Shown here: positions 26,067 to 39,400 of the stretch, one piece after another
Layout of the letters: the number at the start of each line of letters is the position of its first letter
Position numbering within the stretch: the stretch's first letter is position 1
Assembly: GCA_914767715.1 (NCBI GenBank)
Contig: OU612068.1
Span: forward strand, 33,296,001-33,356,000
Length of the DNA: 60,000 bases
Direction of reading: 5' to 3'
Origin: Membranipora membranacea
Lineage: Eukaryota > Bryozoa > Gymnolaemata > Cheilostomatida > Membraniporidae
Notes under the pieces: model-generated
Databases searched by the model: none
Seen by the model: only the letters and a program-made list of their open reading frames with translations
What the model was told of the DNA's origin: nothing
Program-made: the position numbers and the translations under genes

Positions 26067-28393
26067 TTCAGTTAAATTGTTAGTTCCCCGTCAGGGGTTT
26101 GGCTACCGGTATATTGCTAACACTGTTACTATGATTAACAAAGTTTTGTGACAATATCTGATGCGAGATAAACTTACACAATATGACAAATCATCAAGAT
26201 TGTTTACTTTTAGCAACAAGATGAACTGACCACTGTGTAATCCTGCTTGTTTAGTTCTCCAACTCATTAAAATCAATGTTTACAGGGATCACGAAAACAT
26301 GCCAAAAAGCAGTAAAAATGTTACACCCCCTCACACTTTTCTCAGCAGCAAAAGCACAATTTGTGGTCTCTACCTGAACTGAAAAATATGCTCGCTCCGG
26401 TAATTAGTCAGGTGACTTCAAACGGCAGTGAGAGATCAAGTTCTCGATTTCACAACAGTAATAATTATTCTGACATTAAGAGTGAGTGACCTGGTCAAGC
26501 CACACATAAGTAGGAGTAGCAGGATGTGATGGGCATTATTTTGATTGATTGTCAAGACAAGAATACTCTAGGCAGTAACTCAAACCTGTTTACGTTTCCT
26601 TTCACCTTTCACCTGTTTACAATTCTTGGTATATAAAAAAATTGGTTATGTCATATAAAGTCCACTCAGGCAAGCTAACCGTACAATAGTTTTTTGCTAA
26701 TCAGTATCGAGCGAGCGAACCCAAACCATGGACAGGTATATGGATGAATGCGTATGTGGAATGATGATATTGCCACCGTGAGCTCAATCCTGGACATTAC
26801 ACCTGTTTCGATGCCAAGTTTTAGTTTGACAAACGGGCAGAATTTGGTTGTTGTACAAAATATATGTGCCATGTGGACCAAATAATAACATCGTAAACGT
26901 ATATATAATTACCATTAGATAAGCTGGAAACATAAATCTGTAAATCTGTGCTGTAGGTTCTTTTATACTGACCACAGGTCTGCAGATAGTTGAGTTATTC
27001 GGTGATTTACACCTTATAGGGTTAAAAAGCAGTCAATGAAATAACATAAATTAAGCAAGAATGTAAGGTGGTGAAAGAAGTGAGCATAGTTGTCAATTAA
27101 AATAGTTCTGAAATTGGGCAAGATGATTATTTTTATATTGTTTTGTAACCGCATGGTCTTCTACAAGGAAAACCTAATTCCACAACAAATCTATAAATTA
27201 TACTTTAATCAAACAAACAAATATAAAGCCACTAATCTGAGCTCCGACCAGTTGTAGTGGTAGATCCTTCTATCTCATTAGAAGTCACTGGGTAGACCAA
27301 TCAGATTTTGGCTACCTTCTGCCAAATAAAGCTTAGGAATAAGCAACAATACAGAGAGCTCAGCAAACATCCTGCCCCATATTTTGTTACCTTTGTTTTT
27401 TATCTGGTGCCAAATCCCACATGGGCCTATTGGTGTGCTTTTTCCATAAACATATATCTATATGTTAATCATTATCTGTACCTGTACCCAGAATAACCCA
27501 ATAGGCCTAACTCTGCATGATATCGAGATTTGGTCTCACTAGTTTCGTAACTTCATGTGTCTTGTCTGTTTTTATGTGTATTTACTACAAAGTTTTTTCT
27601 AAGTAAGCTGGCGTGCTGGTAGTGCCCTTACAGTTTTCATCTTTGTCACCGCAGTTTAGGTGCTTGGTAGGGACACCTACCTGAATCGCCAAACACTGAT
27701 GATTGTCGGCATATCTGTCTCAATTTTTAGAAGGTGGTATAGCAGAAAATCAAAACTGTTATTAAGTTAACCTGAGAAATACAAGTTACCAAATTGCAAT
27801 TAGGTGCAGTTCAGTATTCACACAAACAATTAGCCAAGTCAAGCTTGTATCAGAATGCCCTTAGGATGGCATACCGGTACTACCGTGCAAACTAGTATGT
27901 GTAGATGCTTAGTTTTTATTGCATTCTGTATTGATATGATCATAGAAGTTTGAATACAAGAGTATTAACACTGCTATAAATATTAGAACACAAAAAATGA
28001 GCGAAAAAATCAGAATAATGTCGCATGTCTTTCTGTTCGATAATAAGTATTTCAGAAAAAAATTCAGTCATGAGAAAATCTAGAAAATTCTATACAAGTC
28101 TGAAATTGAGATGAGAATAAATCTGAGAATAAAAGCACTTGCAGGAGGAGACAATCACAATATAAAAGATAAATATATAATTAAATAATATCTGAGGAGA
28201 TTTCAGACGGGAAGTATGAGATGTGGTGTGTAGAGATACTCATAAGAATATAAAATATTGAAATTTACTATGTGCAAATAATTTAATAAAAATAAATTAG
28301 TACAATACGTATTTGTTGAGCATTTGGTCAGTATAATTGTCATGGTGCACGACGTGATGTGCCGTGACTTATCCGTGTGAGTGAGTGAGTGAG
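26067..28393. other. Intergenic between TGF-beta-like genes 2 and 3
   Basis: No exon or repeat with clear structure was recognised. It would hold the upstream control region of gene 2 and the 3' flank of gene 3. Confidence 0.5.
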
Positions 28394-29865
28394 CTACGCT
28401 CCACAGACGCAGGCACTATCTGATAATGGAAGTCTATATAGACTAGATCCTGAGTCAGTATTCAAAGAGAAGTCCAATGTTACTGGGTTTCCAGTAGCAT
28501 TGCAATTTCGTTCTCTGAGGCGGTCAGCTATAGATGCTCCGTAAATACCTGTCAATGAATAATTTAAATTTCATCTTATAAAGTGAAAGAACATGAAAAA
28601 ATAAATCCACAATCGCTATTGACAAACAGAGAGTTAATAATCATTCACATACCAACTCCAACCCAACAGAAAATGTATAACAGGTCTTAACTCAGAAGAC
28701 ATTCACGCCTCTAACCTGACACAGTCTTGCCCACTCATGAACATGGTAGAATATTGTACTATACTCTGGTACAGGAAAAGGATATTTAATAAAATAGTGG
28801 GCAGTACACTTACTAGGTTGGCAGGTGCCTTTGCAGACTCGAATTGATGTTGGTCCGTTTGGTAAGTCAGTGGTAGTGGTGATGGATCCAAGCTGATCTC
28901 GTAAGTATACGATATGCTCTCTCAGACAGCAGCCAGTATAGCCAGGACCAAAATCCTCACACCTACGTCTGATTAGCTCGCTGCCGTCTGTGTTGACAGT
29001 TCTCTTGCTGCGGTGTTGTATCGTCGGTTGATGAGTATTCCTTGTGAGCAGAATGACTGGCTTCACACTGCTAGATGTGAACCTATTATTGTCAGCCTCA
29101 CCCAGCTGCTTGATTGTCAAATAGAGATATGGACTGTGGCTATGAGCCAGCCAATGTTTGATGTGATGAGTGCCGGCATTGGCTTTAGTGTATCTAAATC
29201 GTGTCTGAAAGAATGTGTAGTTGTGTATTCCAAATTCAGAGATTTCATGTATTGTTGGTGCAGAGTCGATATGGAAGTTTAACTTGGAAACCTGATAACG
29301 CAAGTTTCTGAATTCACTTTCTCCAGCGAGATCACCATCATCGTGAAAGAAAACTGTAAGTTCTGTGAGATCGTTGAGGTCGCTACTAGGTAGGTTGTCA
29401 TATATCTCAGAGCGGCTAATTTTCCAAAACCCATTATGCTCACCTAGAGAAAGAGAGAAACAGACAGAGGTTATTCACCGCAATAGAAGTGAATTATGTT
29501 CAATTTGTTATTAAAATAGCATAAGTGCAGTGTGTTCTTAACATCTGAACAACATCAATCATAGCTAGCCTACAACCTTATATGGATGTTGCGTAATTAA
29601 ATGGGGAATAATTGTCCAATAGCCATCGAGCCGGCTAATCAGAAATTACATCGGCTGAAATTGTCTTTCTTCACAATCTGCATCACAGATTACAATCTTT
29701 ACCTGAGGCTGGAGTCATGTATAGAAATGCTGAGACTGTTGTAGACTCTGAATCTCGACCTCCCTCATTAATCTGTCTCTTTCCTCTGAGTATAGCTAGC
29801 TCATTTAGTCTGATAACACTAGCCAGAATAGCCAACTTACAAAGACTGTGCACAGAGGATCTCAT
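28394..29865 (-). CDS. TGF-beta superfamily ligand, tandem copy 3
   Basis: A secreted ligand precursor of about 315 residues. Exons (transcript order): 29703-29865, 28814-29443, 28394-28548, phase-matched to its neighbours; exon 2 is 630 bp as in copy 2. The start at 29865 (MRSSVHSL) is preferred over an in-frame ATG at 29922, because the TATA box at 29933-29940 would place transcription start near 29905. The signal-like segment is LCKLAILASVIRL. The prodomain starts EHNGFWKISRSE, and the furin site is RSKR. Knot cysteines lie in RRCED, TGCCLR, RVCKGTC, RNC and CVCGA. Eight cysteines are present, without the central adjacent pair. The mature part differs strongly from copy 2 after the CC even though the preceding prodomain is almost the same. 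Confidence 0.9.
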
Positions 29866-29932
29866 ATTTACACTTTTACATATGACAAGACTGTGGCTCT
29901 GAAACGAATGAATGTCTGGCACCGAGACTCGG

Positions 29933-29940
29933 CTTTTATA
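29933..29940 (-). promoter_or_regulatory. TATA box of TGF-beta-like gene 3
   Basis: TATAAAAG on the minus strand within GCATATAAAAGCCGAG. Its position decides against the ATG at 29922 and for the one at 29865. Confidence 0.55.
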
Positions 29941-30778
29941 TGCACTCCCAACTTCTCCATACAGGTTATTAATACCTCATCAGAGATTACATCGTCTTAC
30001 TGATACGATTAGTCTAATTTTGCAACAACATCTCAAGACCTGGCAGAAGTGTGCATGCTTTACGGATACCCACCATCCACAACCCTTGAGGATTAACACT
30101 TTGTATTTAAGGCTAAACTGAAATAAATTTCCAACTGGTGGCCAATCATGAAATGGTTTCTGATATGAATGTCAACAACATATTATTTAAGCAACATAGT
30201 TTTTCCTTGATGAGCAAAAAATATATATTATGTGGTGTCCAGACACCAGATACTGCACTGCAAGTAGAATCAAAACCTCACCATCTCACATAGGAGCTTG
30301 ATTCCTTCAGCCACCACCTGGCTTACAATCTAATGTCTGCAGACGTGTGATACTTAAAGGCTTGACCTGGTCAAACCTTAACTAAACCCTTGGAGTAGGA
30401 GTTTTGTTGTAACTATTAAAGTGATGGATAAGTTTGGTCACCATTCAACGGAAGCTTTTACGAGACCACGCATATTGAGCTACCTACAGCCCAGAGGCCA
30501 TACTTGTCCAATGAGTTAATCAAGTTTCTTTAGTTTCTCACATTCCAAACTTGGAGTACTAACAACCCCTGAATGTTGCAACTCCTGAGATTCCGACTCC
30601 CGCCATCACTGATGAACAGTTATAAACCATGATTTTACCGGTACATATATCATCATGAAAACGGTACACTGGATCACACAAGTATTTATGCCAAGTTTGA
30701 GTTTGAAGAATAGAAAGCTCTTGTCAGAGTTTGGCTGTAATCTGGGTGGTCGCCTGTCGGATACCTGCATGTCAGTCA

Positions 30779-31024
30779 GGGGGGTCTTTCAATTAGAAAG
30801 AGCGTTGCATTACTAAAGCAAGTTATCACTATCACATCGCTCAAAATTATCACTCACTTGATCTTTCAATTAGACATAATTGCTCACAAATCGCTCACTC
30901 AGAATGTATATAGTTCCATCAAGTGACTGAGCGATCTGAAAGCGAGACCCCTAGCAGGTATCGCTCACTCTGTGAGTGAACGATCAGATTGCAATTTTGG
31001 CTGTTCCTAATTGAAAGACCCCCC
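30779..31024. mobile_element. MITE-like element with 18-bp terminal inverted repeats
   Basis: GGGGGGTCTTTCAATTAG at 30779-30796 is the exact inverted complement of 31007-31024. The 246-bp interior has no coding capacity. It contains several TCGCTCACT-like motifs in both orientations, so much of it can fold on itself. No target-site duplication was obvious. Confidence 0.7.
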
Positions 31025-33031
31025 AGGATTACTCTACTTACTGACCATTAGAATAAATTACATATATAAAAATAACATCAATGGCCTTGGTAAAGTGATT
31101 ATGCAAATCTCAGCTCTGTATGATTAGTGTGACCACGTGTCTGTACTACCTATTTGGAATAATTCGGTGGTCTCAGCCAGTTTTTGGAAATGATCACGGC
31201 CCTAATGCAGCCGAGTGCAATGTCGAGTGCAATGTCGACATGGGAGCATAGCTTGGCTAGATTGTGGCCTGATTAATTACCACGATATCAAGTGGCAGGC
31301 ACGGTCAGTCTCTTTTCATATCTGTAGAGCTCAGGAGAAGCCATCCCCTAGACAAAACTCGAAATTTGTTATATAAATTTTTTCGGTATGCGGATGTTGA
31401 GTTTTAGGCCTGTGTTGAAATATGGATCTTGCGACAATATGTCGCCAGTCATGATTATACACATAGCGCAAACCGTCTAATCACCTTTTTCTTACCTTAA
31501 CAGCGGTGTCCAGATTGCTTATATTATAAGTTTCAGCTAATACACCAACATATAGCAAACAGCAAATTCTTGTCCAGGGGATCACTTCCTGCCACAGCAT
31601 CGTAAGCAGTCAACACGATAACTATCTTGAGCTTCGGCTTAAGAGGTAGTCAAGGCCAACCAATTTCACAGCAGTAAAACACCCCTCTTTGAAAGTCAAT
31701 ACCAAACTGATCGTGGGTGGTTTGATGTCCAATGCATCCATACAACAAAACAGTTTGAATAGAGAAGGTGTGAACTACCTGTTTTGATCTGATGGATTAA
31801 CTTTTTGATAAATCGGATAATCGATAGCTCATTATTAGTATAGCTTCCATGATTTATGCTACTCGCTTTTATCATCAATATTTCTATTTTAGAGATGCTA
31901 ATCTCTCTATAGTTCTAGTTGTGGCAAAGAGAAAGGATTAGAAATTAGAGATTATGGCCAGAGGTTTGTTCTTTTATCACTTGATGGTAGATGGTATTAC
32001 GATATTATTTTTCAAATAAGCTTGAAGTAAATTTTGAGTTTGCTTTCATGTAAGTCACGTAGTTCTGGCCCTGGGAAAGTAGGTACAGAGCACATCCGCC
32101 TGAACTGCTTTGTAAGGATAATGACATGCATTGGTGAAAACAAAATTACAGGCCAAACCCAAATCTTTGTTTTTGGACCGCTATCAAAAATTCATAGTGA
32201 AAATAGTATTGGATCAGGATACCTGGCCCAGCTTTTGGTTGGTTATGAAAACACATTAATTAGAATTAGCAGCTGTCAAATTAAACATCCACTCTCATCG
32301 CAGATGAGCATAGCCAAACAGTACCATTTTTGGAAATTTATGAGATAGAAAAACATTTGCCTAATTTTAATAAATCACCTAAAACATTTGACATGACACA
32401 TTAAAAATTAGCCTGCATAAAACAAATTAACTTATACGAGCAGAACAGGGGACATGGGAAGTTATTAGCAGTGAAGGATGTATGAAGATGTAGGCAGTCA
32501 GCAGTCAGAACCATGGAGATTTTCTTGCAAGTGATTGTCCAAATTCTTGTCACCGGCAACATTAAAGTACATTATTAATCTTAATAAGCCTGCCATAACT
32601 TAACTTGACATAACATAACCGGTACATTATGAACACTTTTAAATTGGGTTGAACAGATTATAACAGCACCCGAGAAGAATCTCAACTAATCCATTTTTTT
32701 TAATTTGAGTTATATCAATTTTTAAATTGGCGCCAGGAAATGTATTTTTATGCTTCAACAGTGGTGAAATAAATGGCTCATTTGCTGAATTAAACTGAGA
32801 AATTGTTTCTATTATTAGATAATGTAGAACATGAGCAAGTATGCATATAAATTAATAAAAAAAATATGTCTTTGAAAATTGGCTATTATCTGGGCCCAGC
32901 CCAACCACACGAGCAATAAAACTCGACTTCTGAGTACCAATTATTCCAAGGTCTACAGCAGCGGAGAGGTCAAGTTAGGAGTAATATAAAAATAAACTAC
33001 CTATGTGATGTAGGCATGAAAATGAGGCTAT

Positions 33032-33111
33032 TTATATATAGGTGATATATATATATATATATAGGTGATATATATATAGGTGATATATATATATATAGGT
33101 GATATATATAT
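33032..33111. repeat. (TA)n with GGTGA interruptions
   Basis: Dinucleotide TA runs are broken four times by GGTGA, an interrupted microsatellite just downstream of the EF-hand gene. Confidence 0.85.
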
Positions 33112-33410
33112 GGTTGTATGCAAAGGAAAAAGTTATGTAAAGAAGTTGAGTAACGTATGACTGAAAAATCATTAAAACTTAATGTAAGAAGCACAGAATT
33201 ACTTATAACAGAGCTATGAAGACCGTAATGAGCAGAGGTGTTCATAAGAGATACACATATCAAAATTTTTATGAGTTTAAATGGTTTTGTTTGGTACAGG
33301 GCTCGTACTGGGAACTTTCTATCCAAGGGGTGAGGGGGAGGGGTTAGGGAGAGAATGGAGGGGCGAGGGGCTGGAGCAGTAATCTGAAGCGTACCAGGGT
33401 AACTGATCGC

Positions 33411-36400
33411 TCATATAGTATCATCATCACCCTTCTCCTTGTCCTGAGCATCCCTAGTCTTCTGATTCTCAATCATCTCAGCCTCTTCAATCATGTTACT
33501 CGCCTGGTAATATAAATAATAAATAATATCCAGAGTCATGCTTCAAATGGAGCGCAAATCCAGGTAACAATTATCTGGTGGGATAACCCTAAACTACTAA
33601 TAATACTTGATGATAGTTATGTTGAGCACGGTACCATGGCAAAGAGAAGCATATATAGAGATAAGGTAAAGTTACCTATGCCTAGGTCAAGGAGCTGGAT
33701 AGTGGATCTCACATCAAAACCGTGATTAGAAAATGTAAATCTGACCTGTAGGTTAGTGCTAACCTGATGTGTGCTCATCATTATGTTAATTTTACATTAA
33801 ATCAAAAAATAATTCTCTACATGCTACATTTCCATCAGTATATCAGCTTCAAGGTTACCTTTTTGGTCATTTTCTAATTCTAATAGTTACTCAGATTCAG
33901 TACCAGTATTAAAAGCAAACATTAAAATTAGTTGGACACCTGAACTTTAGGATCTGTAATTGTATATACATATTATCACTAGTATTGATATTAATATCAT
34001 ATTTCCATACCCAGAGATAGAATGTGGCAGCTCCGGCTGACACATCGCGCACATCGTCAAGCTCAAATGCAGACATCTTATCCTTGGCTTTCACTGCTAT
34101 CTCCATCTTATTAGCCAATGTCTGTGGATCATACTCGAGACAGCGTCTCTTAAGTCCCTCCTTACCAGTCTTACCGACTAAAGCCTGTACCTTCTTCCAT
34201 TCCTATCAGAGAAAAAAGTCGGAAGCTGCCACTCGGAAATATCACTATGACCAAACAAACAACATCACATTATACCCATTTAGTTAAACCACTAAAACAG
34301 AGGCTTTCTTTAAACATGCTTCCTCCGACTATGGCTTCTTAACCCCATGTTTTCAGTGCGTTCAAGCTAACTATGCTGAAATAAAATTGCACTGCTACAA
34401 AAAGTACGAGTAGCTTGATTCATAAATGACCCACATCTCACAATACCGGATATTTACTCCATACCAGCCAACAAAATGACATCTCCAGACACATGCATGA
34501 GAATCATTGGCATGCTGTGGAGGAATATTGATCTGGACACGATTCACTACTGGCATGGTAAAACACAAAAAGTTCAGTAAACATAAAATTAATTATCATG
34601 AAATAGACTGTCACCTTGCCCGACCTTGTTCCCACGATCATGTGGTTTTCAATAACTAAACACCCATTTATCATTAGTGTGCAATCCTGCATAAAACCAT
34701 AGCAAAATTAGCAAAGTGAACAAGGACCAGTGTAAGTTCTGCAAAAAAGTAAATTCAATGCAATAATTGGTGGTTACATAATACAATAGAAGTTTTCGTT
34801 TACGGAAAGATTAAAGAAGCCACCTCTTGATTGGAGGATATCAAATATTATTTTAAAATCTGTCGTAAGACAATTTAAGTGCTTTTTTTAAGCGGTGTTG
34901 AGCACAGAACCCAACTTTTTTGCAGATTACAGGATTGCTGGGTACTTCAGATATTAAAAGCAGTAAGAGAGATCAAGAAAATAATAATTAATAATATGAC
35001 GACATGGGTCTAAACGGATTATTTTTTGCCACCAGCCGATCAGAGTGAGATTCTCCTACCTTAGTCTCCTTCTCTAAGTGACCCAGTATTAGGAATGTAC
35101 CAATCATCACAGAGTGAACTATCTGTGGAGGAGACGAATAGCTTCTAATCTCAGCTACTGTTGATTGTTTCAGCTCTAGAATCTCAGCGCGGATTCTCTC
35201 CAGCCTTCTCAGTCGTAGTAGCAGGTTATGAGCTTCTATCATCTCTGGCTGCAGCTCCTCCTCAAAGCCATGTTTGCGCACGTTGCTCATGGCATCCTCG
35301 AGCTGTTTCAACTGTCGACCAGCCATGGCATTTTTTAAACCTTCAACAACCAGACAAAGTGATGGAGTTGTTGAGACACACTTTAAATATTAAATTATCT
35401 AATATAAGATCGGCAGCAAAAGCGTCTATGGATATTGATTCTCAAGCTAATCAAACAGTATTGAAGCGTTAGCCACTCACACCTAGACACTATGGTGAGA
35501 TATTTAATGACTTTAAATGGTTCTGTTATTTGATCAATGTTTAAAAATGTAACCTATTTTAATGTATCTAGCAGGTCTTTTCAAAAACAAATGCTTGACA
35601 AATAAATAATTTCAGGTCGTTGTGTTCTAAATGCATTATTGATTCCAGATATTGAAATTAGAATTATAATGTAACATAAATCCACCCAGAGTTTATATGT
35701 CCCAGTTTGAGGCTGAAAGAAGCTATAAAGATGTGACATTGCTCAAGTATACCAAATTTGATCCATTAAACTGTCTGCTTAATTTTAATCTTCAATTTTG
35801 AGAAAATAAACTCAATTTTTTTAATTATTTTGGAATCTGCGCTTAATCCGCTAAAATAGTGTCGTTTGTTTGCAGTTTGGCAGATGCAGGACTTATCCCA
35901 TAACAATGGCTTATTAACTATCGGAGAAACTAGCCGGAAAATTGTTATATTAATCAAAGTCTGCTAGAAAATAAAATTCTTATTTGCAGAGCAATTTTTA
36001 CTCTGCCTGTTTTGTGCAGTCAGAAGTCACCTGACAAGTTTATCTTACTATAGTCACATTTTAAAGTTTCAGTATCTGGGCGCATCCTCAGTTGTCTTTG
36101 TGTGTAGCCAGCAACGGAAACAATCAAAATCTTTAAAAGGGTGAAGCACAGACCATGAGGAACTTGTGTTACCTTATTTCTATCACATAGAGGTATTTTG
36201 ACACATACTTCGGTGACCTTACCTCTAGGCCACACAGCAGCCTGCAAACTTAATTCGGTAATTGTCAGGCTATCATAATAATATATAAGTTTCGGATGAA
36301 TGGATGTCAGATTCTGACATAATTTTGGCAGCGGATAGGAGTGATTCATTAAACAGAGGACGTGTACTTACGTTCTTTAGCATCTGCCAGTTTGAGAAGC

Positions 36401-39400
36401 TGTTCAGCTATCGGCACATCGCCATCGTAGTCATCCAGCTTTGCTTTCTTAAACTCCTGGACACCCGTCTTCAGCGGCTGACGTTTCCTTGTCTTGATGG
36501 CCACCTTGAGGTTGGCTCTTATCTTCTTCTCTTTCATTTCTCTCTGACGCTTCCTAGCCTCAGCTTCCTTCTCCTCTAGCTCCTTCTTAGACTTAGAGTC
36601 ATCAGCTCTCTTCAGAGCCTCCTTAGCCTCATCAGCAGCCTTCTCAGCTTCAGCCTCGGCGTCTGCGGCCATCTGAGAAAGTTCAGTATACACAGTCATA
36701 ATGAGAATGGGTGAATCATACGGGTTGTCTGATTAATTGACATATATTAAATATTTGAATCAGACCAATGCTTTGTATAGGAAAGAGTATCAACTAAATG
36801 GTCAACAATGTTTGATTTTGCCCCTCCTTCTGTCTCTCCTCATCAGTTGCCCCTTCTTCTGCCTCATCAGATGCCAGCAATACTGGTGAGTATATTTCAT
36901 ATCTGAGGTTAAAATATAGTGACAATGGATTGTGCTATTTTATAAACAGCGGCAAAATTATGAATCCTGGACAATATGATGCTTTGACAGCTCTTCACAT
37001 GATGATAAATCAATTTTATAACTGCAAAAAATACTCGACAAGTACAAAGGCCAGGTAATCTGATTCTATCTAAATCAAGTAGCTGGCTCACCTTCGCAGT
37101 CACTTCGATATTTTTAGCTTCCTCTTCAGCTCGTTTTCTCTTTTCTTCAGCTTCTAGCCTTAGTCTCTCCAATCTTTCTTCTTCCTCATGACGGCGGGCG
37201 TCTTCAGCCTCCCTCTCTTGCCTCCGTCTCTCTGCAAAAGCCAAGGAAATAGCGGTATAGAAACCGGATAATTTTCATACTATTTTCAAATTTTCTGACC
37301 GGTGCATAAAGAAGTACTTTTATAATTCACAGCCAGGTGGATGGTAGAGACTAGGCAGCCAGGTGAACGGTAGAGACTAGGCAAGTTATCGATTTTACAT
37401 AACTTTTGACTGCAATGGCTACATCTTTCGATAGAGAGAACACATTGGGACAATACTTACCTCTTTCTTCTTCCTTGCGCTTCTTGTCTTCAGCTTCTTG
37501 TCTCAATCTCTCAGCCTGCAAACAATATCACAATAATAATAACCAGGTTAAGGGCATGTGTACTAATGAGCCAAAGACTGATGTCACGCAAATATGTTTC
37601 CCCCAGATTTGTCTATGGCTAATACGTAGCAACCTGAACACATACCCTTGATTGGGAAAAAAACTGAAAAGGATAATAGAATGGTCTAAAATTAATTTCA
37701 TACCTCGGCTTCTTTAGCTTTGTCTGCATCTGCGACTTTCTTCAGTTCCTGGAAAATACGCAGACATTTACAAACGGATTAAAAATACTACAAAATAAAA
37801 TAATTATACGTAGAAAGCCGATTAACATAATTATTTAGAGCACATGTACTTTAAACCATCAAAAACTGACTGATGGGTCTTACAGAAGTCCTAATCCCAA
37901 ACAAAGATAACGATGAATAATTATGCTTGAAAGGTCTTCATTTTAAATCCTGCTAAACTCAAGAAATGTAGAAAAGTTTACCATGTCTAAAACACCAGCT
38001 CTTGTTTTGGATATAATAGTACTGATGTTGTTTTATGTGACCAGGTGATTTATGTTGGTAAGATGATTGATGATAATCACTCAGACTTCAAGGTTATGTT
38101 CCATATATATATTGGCTACTTCAGCTTCAAACTGCTTTCACTTATGCTTTTCAGAAGATATATTGTGTCGTTGATTATTTATTGCCCAACCCTACTTTTT
38201 ACCTGTGAGAAACATGAAAAGAATAAATTTTTCATGTGCAATCTAACTCGGAACTGATCATCCTCAGCTATACGCATATCAAACTTTGCAAATGAATATT
38301 TGAGTAAATGTTCATCTGGACATCACCACACAATCAAGTACAGAAATCCTTGAAATACACTGCTTACAAGTATTATCACTCACTCTGCAGTTTTTGCTAT
38401 TTGATAATGAATCTACCGTATATTCCTTTGTTTGTTAAATATACTTTTATTAAAATATGTACAAGAACAGGTACTATGTCAAGTAATATGTGCAGTCATC
38501 CTCTCAAATTCTTATAAGAGTGCATAACTCCCATAAATAAGGCTGTTTTGTTTTTGGAAGGATTAAGGATTAGACTTACTAATAGTTTAGCTGCCTCCTG
38601 TTTTGCCCTCTCCTCTTGTAATCTCTGCTGATCCTCTAACATCTGCTGCCTCTCCTCGTCTAATTTATCTTTTCGCCTCTTCCTCTCTTCCTGGTCCAGC
38701 TTCCTCCTTTTCTCTTCCTCTGAAAGCAAATTAACATGAATGTAAAGATCCATATAGTCACCGTTATAATTGAATTACGATGCGCATCCTTTATTGATGA
38801 TCGATAAATTGCTGTTAACTGTTACATTGAATAAGCTTTGTCCAACCGACATATCAATGTAATTCTCAGTTTAATGTGGGTTGATGAAGTCCCTCTCTGG
38901 GTGTTCTCTGCTTAGGATAATCGATGTTTTGCTAAAGATAGATATAATTTTATTTGACCAGTCTTGACAATAGTTATACCATTCCAAATAAACTTGTTTT
39001 GGCCATATTCAGCAGGTTGACCATCTAGATTTCAGCATAAGGGTTGATACTTGATTGTTCCGGCATTCTAGACATGTAAGACAAAGCTAAGACTAGATTA
39101 AGCCCACAACCTTATAGTTTATACACAACCTTATAGTTTATACACAACCTTATAGTTTATACACAACCTTATAGTTTATACACAACCTTATAGTTTATAC
39201 ACACACTTATAGTTTATACACAACCTTATAGTTTATACACAACCTTATAGTTTATACACAACCTTATAGTTTATACACAACCTTATAGTTTATACACAAC
39301 CTTATAGTTTATACACAACCTTATAGTTTATACACAACCTTATAGTTTATACACAACCTTATAGTTTATACACACACTTATAGTTTATACACACACTTAT

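Larger units (their letters stand above)
29941..33410. other. Intergenic between the TGF-beta cluster and the EF-hand gene
   Basis: It holds a MITE-like element (30779-31024) and a TA-rich simple repeat (33032-33111). I see no supported exon elsewhere; the open frames lack splice context and motifs. Confidence 0.5.

Noticed and set aside
25069-29282. Similar plus-strand frames at 25069-25296 and 29013-29282
   Set aside because: They look conserved only because they lie opposite the conserved exon 2 of TGF-beta-like genes 2 and 3.
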